Origin: Nostoc indistinguendum CM1-VF10
GTDB taxonomy: Bacteria > Cyanobacteriota > Cyanobacteriia > Cyanobacteriales > Nostocaceae
Direction: 5' to 3'
Length of the DNA: 64,000 bases
Assembly (NCBI GenBank): GCA_019359215.1
Contig: JAHHHS010000021.1
Coordinates: forward strand, 1-64,000
In this document: one piece after another, positions 55,640-63,643 of the stretch
Layout: every line of letters begins with the position of its first letter
How positions within the stretch are numbered: position 1 is the stretch's first letter
Program-made: the position numbers and the translations under genes
Notes under the pieces: generated by a model
Databases searched by the model: none
Seen by the model: only the letters and a program-made list of their open reading frames with translations
What the model was told of the DNA's origin: nothing

Positions 55640-55968
55640 AAAACACTTAAATTAGAAAGCAAACTTGAGTTTGAGAAAGTAAAAGCTTATTTTACTTGCG
55701 TAAAACACCAAAATGAGAAAGCAAACTGGGGTTTGAGAAAGTAAAAGCTCATTTTACTTGCGTAAAACACTGAAATGAGAAAGCAAACTAGGGTTTGAGA
55801 AAGTAAAAGCTTCTTTTGCTTGCGGAAAACACCAAAATGAGAAAGCAAAAGCTTCTTTTGAGTAAGTCAAAGCTCATTTTGAGAAAGCATTTCAGTATTT
55901 TGAGAAAGGAAACGGGCATTTTTATAAAGCAATTAAGCATTTTTATAAAGTAATCAGCAAATATACCT
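55640..55968. repeat. Tandem array: 62-bp period resolving into 21-bp units
   Basis: AAAACAC recurs at 55640, 55702, 55764 and 55826, exactly 62 bases apart, with intervening GAGAAAGCAAAC and GAGAAAGTAAAAGCT blocks. From 55826 on the array continues as more degenerate 21-base units (ATTTTGAGAAAGCATTTCAG, ATTTTGAGAAAGGAAACGGG, ATTTTTATAAAGCAATTAAG). The 62-bp unit is three 21-mers less one base. Frames on the minus strand through the array are a by-product. Confidence 0.85.
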
Positions 55969-56023
55969 GACAATTAAAAATCATGATTGTACAAATAAAA
56001 CCGCCGCTTAGAAAAATCGGTAA

Positions 56024-56284
56024 TGTTTCAGTAATATCTCTCAAGCGCAAGAAGTCGGTTTAGGTTCCCATCAACAAGGTGTTACCGACGAAGCAGAACG
56101 TGCTAAACTACGCGCCGAATTCGATGGAATGATAGCCCATCTTTACGGTTTAACCGACGAAAATGAATTTAGCTACATCCTCACCACATTTCCGATTGTT
56201 AATGCAACTGTTAAAGAAGCAGCATTGTCAGCTTACCGTACCTTTGCCCCAATGTTTGCAAACTCAGAATTAGTCTCTGCTTAA
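56024..56284 (+). pseudogene. C-terminal fragment of a restriction/DNA-methylase-type protein
   Basis: A frame without start, ending TAA 56282-56284, reads AERAKLRAEFDGMIAHLYGL, ENEFSYILTTFPIVNATVKE and AYRTF. This resembles the end of Eco57I-like methylase/restriction proteins (a D..IAHLYGL..(E)EF.YIL pattern); the match is from memory. It is a relic in a stretch with other damaged genes. Confidence 0.5.
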
Positions 56285-56681
56285 TCTCTCGTTCCTATAC
56301 AGAACATGGAAACGAAGAATACTAACAGCATCACAAATATCTGTAACTATCAATACAAACTGAATTGTTACATTACTGCTTGAAGTATATTTATTGCCTC
56401 AAATTTTAGAAAAACCAAACATATTATTTGTAAATTTACAAAATTCTTAATTTTAAATTTATAATCTTAAATTTTCTCTGGTGTAAATTAAAAAAAATGA
56501 GTTTCTTAATAATTTCTTTTAAATTCACCGTTCGCGTAGCGTCCCGTAGGGAAGAGGTTGAATAATGTTATGTTCCGTTAAAATTGAATTGCTGCTATAA
56601 ATACAAGAATGTATTTAAACAAGGTCTAATAAATTACTATATAAATCCGGCAGCATTTACTTAGTCGTCATAGTTAGAACC
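56285..56681. other. AT-rich spacer with one repeat fragment
   Basis: No gene. Positions 56527-56558 carry CGTTCGCGTAGCGTCCCGTA, a fragment of the same palindromic family as the left end of the window. The promoter of the GAF gene should be in the last 100 bases. Confidence 0.4.
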
Positions 56682-57218
56682 GTGCAAATTCATCCTCAAT
56701 CGGAATTTAATCATAGCCGCGATCGCCCTGAACAGGGTTTGCAAAATTTGCTCGACCGCCTTGTTAAAACAATGCAGCGTGATGAGTTAGTCCGGCAAAC
56801 AACCAATCAACTCAGAGAATCGCTTCAGGTTGATCGGGTGGTGTTGTATTATTTTTACAGTCAGTGGCAAGGGCAGGTGACTTTTGAATCTTTGAGTTCT
56901 CAAGAATTCTCAATACTTGGTTCCACTGGCCCAGATGATTGTTTTAACAACCAGTATGCTGCTTTATACTTAGCAGGACGGGTAAGAGCGATCGCTGATA
57001 TTGAATTAGAGCCAATCGAGCCTTGTCACCGAGATTTTCTGTGCAATTTGCAGGTTCGCGCCAACTTGGTTGTACCAATTGTCATACCTAGAGGATTATG
57101 GGGATTGCTAATAGCACATCACTGTCAAGGGCCTCATTATTGGTCGCCATCAGATATAGAAATAATGCAAACAGGGGCACAAACTCTAGCAACAGATCAT
57201 AATATTCTGGAGAGTTAA
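56682..57218 (+). CDS. Stand-alone GAF protein with cyanobacteriochrome hallmarks, 178 aa
   Basis: GTG start. A single GAF domain spans residues about 22-175. Two features of bilin-binding cyanobacteriochromes are present: the Cys-His pair C115-H116 in EPCHRDFL, where the chromophore is linked, and D85-D86-C87-F88, the DXCF motif whose Cys forms a second bond in blue/green sensors. GRVRAIADI, RANLVVPI and LWGLLIAHHC follow the family pattern closely. There is no kinase, GGDEF, methyl-accepting or other output domain. A light-sensor role is inference; some non-bilin GAFs retain part of this pattern. Confidence 0.8.
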   Translation: MQIHPQSEFNHSRDRPEQGLQNLLDRLVKTMQRDELVRQTTNQLRESLQVDRVVLYYFYSQWQGQVTFESLSSQEFSILGSTGPDDCFNNQYAALYLAGRVRAIADIELEPIEPCHRDFLCNLQVRANLVVPIVIPRGLWGLLIAHHCQGPHYWSPSDIEIMQTGAQTLATDHNILES

Positions 57219-57300
57219 GTCACTGTGTATTCAAATCGCCTACAGTAAAGTAGCAGAAATCCTCGCCAGCACTGATTTTTCTAGTTAAGGAGAAAAAACT

Positions 57301-57690
57301 GTGAAATTTGGTTACACGGTTATTTGGGTAGACGATGTAGTTAAAACCGTTGAGTTTTACGAAAAAGCCTTTGGTTTAGTTCGTCGCACTCTCGTGGATA
57401 AGGGGCAATCTATCTGGGCCGAAATCGAGACGGGAAACACCACACTAGCTTTCTCCTCTAGTAGCGAAGCACAGAAGTTATTTCCTGGTGGCTGCCATCA
57501 CAACGATGCTACACAACCACCGACATTAATCCAAATATCATTTATTACTCCTGATGTTGGCAGCGCTTACATGAGAGCGATCGGCGCAGGCGCAAAAACA
57601 TTAGATGCTCCTAAAAGCCAGCCTGGGGGACAAATGATTGCTCGTGTTCGCGATCCTAATGGTGTGCTGGTGTCGTTGGTAAGTGGGTGA
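57301..57690 (+). CDS. VOC (glyoxalase/bleomycin-resistance) superfamily protein
   Basis: 129 aa, GTG start, with AAGGAG (57288-57293) about eight bases before it. Two beta-alpha-beta-beta-beta modules: VIWVDDVVKTVEFYEKAFGL at the start and ISFITPDVGSAYMRAIGAGA in the middle. The ending ARVRDPNGVLVSLVSG is typical of metal-using members. The substrate is unknown. Confidence 0.9.
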   Translation: MKFGYTVIWVDDVVKTVEFYEKAFGLVRRTLVDKGQSIWAEIETGNTTLAFSSSSEAQKLFPGGCHHNDATQPPTLIQISFITPDVGSAYMRAIGAGAKTLDAPKSQPGGQMIARVRDPNGVLVSLVSG

Positions 57691-57829
57691 AATTCTTACA
57701 ACTGAATTTAGTCAAGATAGCTTTCTCATGCTTGTGATTCAGTCAATATAGAGAAAGTCACTGCTTAAACTGTCTGTTGAAGACTTAGAAGTTAAATTGA
57801 ATTCATAACTCTTAACTCTTGATTTTCCA

Positions 57830-59065
57830 ATGGATTCAAATCCAGCATTGTGTGCAGCGATCGCAAATCACATTATCACCTCTCCACAGCAACGAATTAC
57901 TTTTGCCCAATTCATGGAAATGGCATTATACCACCCTGAATACGGCTACTATTCCAGCAATGCAGTCAAAATAGGTTTTAAAGATAGTGATTTTTTTACC
58001 TCTCCCAACCTCTGTCCTGACTTTGGCGAGTTACTAGCAGAACAATTTTTACAAATGTGGGAGATTTTAGGAAAACCTATACCATTTTCTTTGGTAGAAA
58101 TGGGAGCAGGTCAAGGACTGCTAGCATTGCATATCCTTAAATATCATCAACTGCACTACCCAGATTTTTTTACCGCCCTGGAATATATCATTGTTGAAAA
58201 GTCGCCAACTTTAAGACAAGAACAGCAGCAACGCTTGCAAGATTTCCCGGTGCGTTGGTGCAATTTAGAGGATGTACCACCAAATGCGATCGCAGGTTGC
58301 TTTTTTTCTAACGAGTTAGTAGATGCGTTCCCCGTGCATCAATTCATCTTAGAAACGGGCGAACTCCGAGAAATTTATGTAACCACATCACAAAACCTAA
58401 CTTCCCAACCCCCTTCAAGTGAGTCTTCCTCCCCTCCCCTCATAGGGGAGGGGTTGGGGGAGAGGTCAAATTTTGCATTTGTGGAAGTAACAGGAGAACC
58501 TTCAACGCCCCAACTGGCTGAATATTTAAACTTAGTAGGAATCGACTTTACCCATGCATATCCAGATGGCTACCGTAGTGAAATTAATTTAGCTGCTCTA
58601 GACTGGTTGAGTATAGTAGCAGACCGCTTGCAGCGTGGCTATGTGTTAACAATTGATTATGGCTACCCCGCCAGCCGTTACTATAATCCCAGGCGATCGC
58701 AGGGAACGTTACAGTGCTATTATCACCATCGTTTCCACGACAACCCTTATATCAATATTGGCCGACAAGATATCACTGCCCATGTTGACTTTACCGCTTT
58801 AGAAATTTGGGGTGAGAAGTGCAATTTAAAAAATGTTGGTTTTATTCAGCAGGGATTATTTTTGATGGCGTTGGGGTTAGGCGATCGCATTGCAGCCCTT
58901 TCTTATCAACAGCAACCCCTCTCGCAGTTACTACAGAGGCGAGACGCACTACACCAGTTTTTAGATCCCACAGGGCTGGGCGGCTTTGGAGTCCTAGTTC
59001 AGAGTAAAGGTCTGGATAAGACAGAAATTACTCAACTACTAAAAGGATTGGCCCTGCCAGAGTAA
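57830..59065 (+). CDS. MidA/NDUFAF7-type SAM-dependent methyltransferase
   Basis: 411 aa. FAQFMEMALYHPEYGYYSS and FFTSPNLCPDFGELLAEQF are the diagnostic N-terminal blocks. LVEMGAGQGLLALHIL is the SAM site. ALTIDYGYPASRYY and TLQCYYHHRF are typical, the former written here as VLTIDYGYPASRYY. In eukaryotes the relative NDUFAF7 methylates the 49-kDa subunit of complex I, whose cyanobacterial counterpart NdhH is encoded about 3 kb upstream. Residues about 191-215 (SSESSSPPLIGEGLGERS) look like a hairpin repeat read in frame. Confidence 0.92.
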   Translation: MDSNPALCAAIANHIITSPQQRITFAQFMEMALYHPEYGYYSSNAVKIGFKDSDFFTSPNLCPDFGELLAEQFLQMWEILGKPIPFSLVEMGAGQGLLALHILKYHQLHYPDFFTALEYIIVEKSPTLRQEQQQRLQDFPVRWCNLEDVPPNAIAGCFFSNELVDAFPVHQFILETGELREIYVTTSQNLTSQPPSSESSSPPLIGEGLGERSNFAFVEVTGEPSTPQLAEYLNLVGIDFTHAYPDGYRSEINLAALDWLSIVADRLQRGYVLTIDYGYPASRYYNPRRSQGTLQCYYHHRFHDNPYINIGRQDITAHVDFTALEIWGEKCNLKNVGFIQQGLFLMALGLGDRIAALSYQQQPLSQLLQRRDALHQFLDPTGLGGFGVLVQSKGLDKTEITQLLKGLALPE

Positions 59066-59174
59066 AAATAAATTTGAAAAGTTAAAACTCTATTTAAGAA
59101 TGCAGTATTAGTCTTATTTAGACTAGCATAACAGTGATTACTGTAAAGTTAAACACACTACCAAAGTAATAATT

Positions 59175-59270
59175 ATGTCCACCCATGACCTGTTAATGCT
59201 AGTAACCTTACTTGCTCCAGGGCTTTTACTTTCAGTGATAATTATGGCGACTTTTGCTGCTGGTGGCTAA
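59175..59270 (+). CDS. Possible 31-aa single-helix membrane peptide
   Basis: ATG to TAA, MSTHDLLMLVTLLAPGLLLS then VIIMATFAAGG. A nearly uninterrupted hydrophobic helix with a short polar start, like the tiny subunits of cyanobacterial thylakoid complexes. No clear ribosome site is seen and no named family was recognised. It is not explained by a larger gene on either strand. Confidence 0.45.
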   Translation: MSTHDLLMLVTLLAPGLLLSVIIMATFAAGG

Positions 59271-59403
59271 TTGCCAGAGACATAAGTCACTAGTCAGTGA
59301 ACAGTTATCAGTGTTTAGACATTGTTCACTGATAACTGATATTAGAATCAAACGATGGAACTACAACAGGCTACGCCTACGCCGTATTAAAGGAACGTGA
59401 AAA

Positions 59404-60270
59404 ATGAAGGTGGCATTTCTGGGAACTGGACTAATGGGACTACCAATGGCTCAAAGGTTATTAGCCGCAGATATACAGCTAATTGCCTACAATCGTACCC
59501 CAGAAAAATTAGCACCACTAAAAGCAGCTGGAGCTGAAGTTGTTACACATCCCCGCCACGCCATTCGTGCTGCTGAGTGCGTAATCCTAATGCTTACTAA
59601 TGCCCCAGCTATTTATAATGTGTTGCTTTCAGATACTGCTTGGCAAACTCTGGAAGGACGCACGATCATCCAAATGGGAACAATTACTCCCACAGAAAGC
59701 CAGGAAATTAGAGATGCAGTTGTTGGTGGTGGTGGTGAGTATTTAGAAGCACCTGTATTAGGAAGTATCCCAGAAGCAAAAGCTGGCAAGTTGAATGTTA
59801 TGGTAGGGGCAGAGCCAGAACAATATCAACGACACTTAAAGCTACTCCAAAATTTTGGGACAGAACCTTTACTTATAGGACCAGTAGGATCTGCGGCGGC
59901 GCTCAAATTAGCATTAAATCAACTAATAGCTTCTCTAACAACTAGCTTTGCTCTGAGTCTAGCTTTTGTCCAGCGTCAAGGTGTCCATGTGGATGTGTTT
60001 ATGCAAATCTTGCGCGACAGTCCACTTTACGCACCTACCTTCGACAAAAAGCTACAACGGATGTTGGATGGCAATTATGCTGATCCGAATTTCCCTACAA
60101 AACACTTGCTCAAAGATACAGAATTGTTTATCTCTGAAGCGAAATCCCGAAGTTTGGATCTCAGCAGTATTAAAGGTGTGCGGCAAATCTTGCAAACAGC
60201 CGTAAAAATGTCATTTGCTGATGATGATTACTCATCACTATTTTCTGTAATTAAAGAATGGGGAGAGTGA
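59404..60270 (+). CDS. NAD(P)-dependent oxidoreductase, 3-hydroxyisobutyrate dehydrogenase family
   Basis: 288 aa. A Rossmann loop (FLGTGLMGLPMAQRL) opens the protein. The substrate-site EAPVLGSIPEAKAGKLNVMV and the catalytic-lysine helix segment GSAAALKLALNQLI with KHLLKDTELF complete the beta-hydroxyacid dehydrogenase pattern. Members reduce or oxidise short hydroxyacids, such as glyoxylate/succinic semialdehyde reductases in plants and cyanobacteria; the exact substrate is open. The ATG follows AAGGAACGTGAAAA. Confidence 0.92.
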   Translation: MKVAFLGTGLMGLPMAQRLLAADIQLIAYNRTPEKLAPLKAAGAEVVTHPRHAIRAAECVILMLTNAPAIYNVLLSDTAWQTLEGRTIIQMGTITPTESQEIRDAVVGGGGEYLEAPVLGSIPEAKAGKLNVMVGAEPEQYQRHLKLLQNFGTEPLLIGPVGSAAALKLALNQLIASLTTSFALSLAFVQRQGVHVDVFMQILRDSPLYAPTFDKKLQRMLDGNYADPNFPTKHLLKDTELFISEAKSRSLDLSSIKGVRQILQTAVKMSFADDDYSSLFSVIKEWGE

Positions 60271-60289
60271 TGGGGGAATAAATTTTCCT

Positions 60290-60317
60290 AGGGTAGCACA
60301 GCTAGCCGTGCTACCCT
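60290..60317. terminator. Hairpin between convergent genes
   Basis: AGGGTAGCAC and GTGCTACCCT form a perfect 10-bp stem with an 8-base loop. TTTTCCT precedes it and AATTAATCAGG follows. It lies between the oxidoreductase and the convergent 703-aa gene and can serve both. It may also be a dispersed GTAGCAC repeat. Confidence 0.6.
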
Positions 60318-60331
60318 AATTAATCAGGATA

Positions 60332-62443
60332 TTACTGTCCATTAATAGTAGTTGATGGAGGAAATGGTAGAGATTCCGGCTGAGGTTGAGGCTGAGGTGC
60401 TGGTTGAGGATTGAGAAATTCCTGCCAAGCCCTAATTTGCTCTTGTGCCGCACTGTAAGCAGCACTACCGCGTGGAATCGATTTTGCAATGTCCATCCCT
60501 CTAGCAATATCAGACTGACCTTGAGAGCGTGCTATTTCTAACAATTGCTGACTCCATTGGTCAATAGCCAGATTCGCATCCATACGTAAGATACTATTGT
60601 TTGAAACCCGATCCGCTAGTCGTATTGCTTCAACCAAAGCTTCTGGCGTGCCAACTGCCCCCACTTCCTGAGCTTTTCTCCAGTTTTCTCTAGTGCGAAT
60701 TTGCCCTTGCCAGTCATTTATCGCAGCTTGTGCTTCTTGTGAAAGCGCCCTTCCTGACGATGCAATTTGTTGGGCTAGGCTAATAGCGGCGGTAAGATTT
60801 CCACTGTGAGCCAGTTCTTGCGCCTGATCTAAGTAGGGCTGGTCTTGAATTCGCTGAATTTTTCCTATCCAAGTACGAATTTTTTTCCGTGCTTCTGGAT
60901 ATAATGCACGACCTCTACGAATTTCGCTAGCCTGAGCGATCGCAGCTTGCAAGGAGTTAATATCGTCGAATATTGCTATCTGTTCGGCACGTTCTAAATA
61001 AGGCTGGTCTTCAATTGTCTCCACTTGGGCACGCCAGCGACCCATTTCTTGCCTAGCTTCTGTGGCGCGGGGGTTACTAGCAGGGATGAGCTGTACTTGA
61101 GCGATCGCTGCTGTTAAATTAGGGACTGTTCCCTCGCTAGCCAATATTCTCGCTTTTTCTAGATTGGCAACATCTTCAATTTCTAACTGCCAACGAGCAA
61201 TTAGTTGCTGTGCTTCATTATACACTGGTCTGGAAGGATCAATCTGTTGTGCTTGAGCGATCGCAGCCTCTAAACCAGAAACGTTACCTATCCAAGCACT
61301 CCTTTTTGCGTCAGCTATGGCGATAAAGTCATCTGTTTCGCCCCGTAGTTTCGCAATTTCTGGAATTTGTCTAGCAATATTCAGTGCTTCATCTGCATCC
61401 TGCTTATCTAGTTTTGCCTTTGCCAATTCCAGCATTTTGCGTCCAAATGCGGGAATCGCTTCCTGAGCTTTTTGATAAATGTAGCTTTCTTGCCCAATAG
61501 ACTCGGCTAACTTGATAGCTTCTAATAAATTATCAACAACTTTGCTGTTTGCTAAACTTTCAGCTTTTCCTAACTTATCGCCATCTTCCCGTGCTGTGGC
61601 AATTAGACGATTCAGTTGGTCGTATTTAGTACCCGCCCAATATTGATTGTCTACGCGCAGCATTTTGGCAGATAACATGAAGGCTGATTGCCAGCGTCGT
61701 TCCTTTACTTCTGCGATCGCACCATTATATGTAGCTTCTGCCTTTGACCAAATCGACTGCCATTTGTCAATTTGCTCATCGACTAATTTATAAGCTGCCA
61801 CATCTTCGGGTATCTTACGAGCAGTAGCGATCGCTTCTTCTAAATTCCCAGTTTGGAAACTTTGATCAGCTAGCTTCAAAATATCCCGTGACCATTCTTC
61901 GATGAAACGATCAATTTCTCCATGCAACGGGTGATTTTGTGGTAGTTCCTTCACCAGAGCGATCGCTTGCAAAAGGTCGTTTACTGTCTGCTTAGAAGCC
62001 GCCAACTGAGCGCAGTGTAGCCGCACAGAAGCACTAGCTAGGGGCCAGAAAATCGAGGGGCAATTAGGGGCAGTGGGCAACTTTAGGAGCATTGCAATCG
62101 ACAAGAACCCTACACTGCCGGGAATTAACATTAGCAGTACTGACCACAACACCCAGCTTTTCATCCAGCGTGGCAATTTACCAACACTTCTGCTGAGTTG
62201 GGTAGTTTCTTCTGAATGACTATTTATAGGTAATCCTTCTCTACGAGACGCTTTGGGTAGTTTTTTTCCCCATAGGGGTATATCGTTTTTTCGCCGCTTC
62301 ACTGACTTGGAAGTAGAACCAGTAGCTGGGACATCAAATGGCTGAGTTTCACCGAATTGCTCTGTTCGGGATAATCTTTTGTTTTGATCTGGCTCTCTTC
62401 CACTGGCTGAAGACCAACTGTCTGGAATATCCCGCTCTGTCAT
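60332..62443 (-). CDS. Repeat-rich membrane-anchored protein of unknown function, 703 aa
   Basis: Residues 1-95 are polar and presumably cytoplasmic. One membrane helix follows at about 97-125 (SWVLWSVLLMLIPGSVGFLS). Residues 140-680 consist of about ten helical repeats of 50-60 residues with the recurring end pattern (A)xxIPxxSxxYxEAQxxIxxW, for example IDPSRPVYNEAQQLIARWQ and IPRGSAAYSAAQEQIRAWQE. The tail is Pro/Gln-rich (PQPAPQPQPQPE). The layout suggests a periplasmic TPR/SPOR-like scaffold. No enzymatic motif is seen. The GLPINSH segment is encoded by CTTCTCTACGAGACGC repeat DNA. Confidence 0.8.
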   Translation of the reverse strand: MTERDIPDSWSSASGREPDQNKRLSRTEQFGETQPFDVPATGSTSKSVKRRKNDIPLWGKKLPKASRREGLPINSHSEETTQLSRSVGKLPRWMKSWVLWSVLLMLIPGSVGFLSIAMLLKLPTAPNCPSIFWPLASASVRLHCAQLAASKQTVNDLLQAIALVKELPQNHPLHGEIDRFIEEWSRDILKLADQSFQTGNLEEAIATARKIPEDVAAYKLVDEQIDKWQSIWSKAEATYNGAIAEVKERRWQSAFMLSAKMLRVDNQYWAGTKYDQLNRLIATAREDGDKLGKAESLANSKVVDNLLEAIKLAESIGQESYIYQKAQEAIPAFGRKMLELAKAKLDKQDADEALNIARQIPEIAKLRGETDDFIAIADAKRSAWIGNVSGLEAAIAQAQQIDPSRPVYNEAQQLIARWQLEIEDVANLEKARILASEGTVPNLTAAIAQVQLIPASNPRATEARQEMGRWRAQVETIEDQPYLERAEQIAIFDDINSLQAAIAQASEIRRGRALYPEARKKIRTWIGKIQRIQDQPYLDQAQELAHSGNLTAAISLAQQIASSGRALSQEAQAAINDWQGQIRTRENWRKAQEVGAVGTPEALVEAIRLADRVSNNSILRMDANLAIDQWSQQLLEIARSQGQSDIARGMDIAKSIPRGSAAYSAAQEQIRAWQEFLNPQPAPQPQPQPESLPFPPSTTINGQ

Positions 62444-62597
62444 CTCTCACACCAAAATAATTGAATAGCGCTCTGCTTTAGGTCGATAATTCCATTGTTG
62501 ACATAGTAACTTTCTGATGATTAAAAAGCTACTTTTTTGAGTATATCTCTCCACAGAGTACCATTAGCAATCTAAAAAATCAGTGCCCTTTTATACG

Positions 62598-63503
62598 TTA
62601 TCCTGAAACGGTAGATTCAGCTTGCAAATCGGCAATTAGTTGAGCTAATTGATCGCTACTTGCCTGGTAGACGTTGCCGCAAAACTCGCAAATTGCTTCA
62701 GCACCATCATCTTTAATAATCATATCTTGCAGTTCGGCTTCTCCTAAAATCTTCAGTGCCCCCAAAACGCGATCAAAAGAACAACCACAGTGGAAACGCA
62801 GCATTTGCCGTTCGGAAAAGATTTCCAGTCCCATGTCTCCCAGCAAGTCGTTAAAGATTTCAGGTAACGTCTTACCAGCTTGCAACAATGGCGTAAATCC
62901 TGCTAGACCAGCAACCCGTGATTCCAACGTTTCTACTAGGGCTTCGTCTCTGGCAGCTTTGGGCAATACTTGTACCAGTAATCCTCCAGCCGCAGTTACT
63001 CCACCTGCTCCCACGAAGACACCTAAAACTAAAGCTGAAGGTGTTTGTTCGGAATTTACTAGATAATGAGCCACATCATCGCCAATTTCGCCAGAAACTA
63101 GTTCTACCGTACTAGAGTAAGGATAACCATAACCGATATCCCGGACAACGTAGAGGTAGCCGTCACCTACTGCGCCGCCAACATCTAGCTTACCTTTGGC
63201 ATTGGGAGGCAATTCAACCGATGGATTTGCCACATACCCGCGTACCGTCCCATCTAAGCCTGCATCTACCAATATGCCACCCAAAGGCCCATCGCCCTTC
63301 ACCCGGACATTGACCCTTGACCCAGTTCGCTTCATACTAGAAGCCATTAATAAGCCTGCTGCCATAGTCCGACCCAGTGCTGCCGTTGCCACATAGGAAA
63401 GCTTGTGTCGCCCCCGTGCTTCTTCTGTTAAACGTGTGGTGATCACACCTACGGCACGAATTCCACCTTCGGCTGCTGTTGCACGAATTAACTGATCCGC
63501 CAT
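62598..63503 (-). CDS. hslO: Hsp33 family redox-regulated chaperone
   Basis: A holdase chaperone switched on by oxidation. 301 aa from ATG 63501-63503; an upstream in-frame start is less likely. The C-terminal zinc site is complete: CGCS and, 30 residues on, CEFCGN. The N-terminal domain is typical (MADQLIRATAAEGGIRAVGV). It ends within a short distance of the 703-aa gene on the same strand. Confidence 0.95.
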   Translation of the reverse strand: MADQLIRATAAEGGIRAVGVITTRLTEEARGRHKLSYVATAALGRTMAAGLLMASSMKRTGSRVNVRVKGDGPLGGILVDAGLDGTVRGYVANPSVELPPNAKGKLDVGGAVGDGYLYVVRDIGYGYPYSSTVELVSGEIGDDVAHYLVNSEQTPSALVLGVFVGAGGVTAAGGLLVQVLPKAARDEALVETLESRVAGLAGFTPLLQAGKTLPEIFNDLLGDMGLEIFSERQMLRFHCGCSFDRVLGALKILGEAELQDMIIKDDGAEAICEFCGNVYQASSDQLAQLIADLQAESTVSG

Positions 63504-63643
63504 GAATAACCTTACATTTCTTAACAAGTTCACTTTTTCTATTCTAAGTTCTCCGCAGGTAGAAAAGTGATGCCGTAATAATCAGTGATTGTATTTGCAA
63601 TATTAGAAATAGCGATGTCTCACCTTTAGGTAATCCTATAAAA

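Noticed and set aside
55640..55968. Possible CRISPR array
   Set aside because: The unit is repeated end to end without unique spacers of constant length and no cas gene is in the window.
55788..55973. 61-codon minus-strand frame, Phe/Leu/Lys rich
   Set aside because: Translation of the tandem array only.
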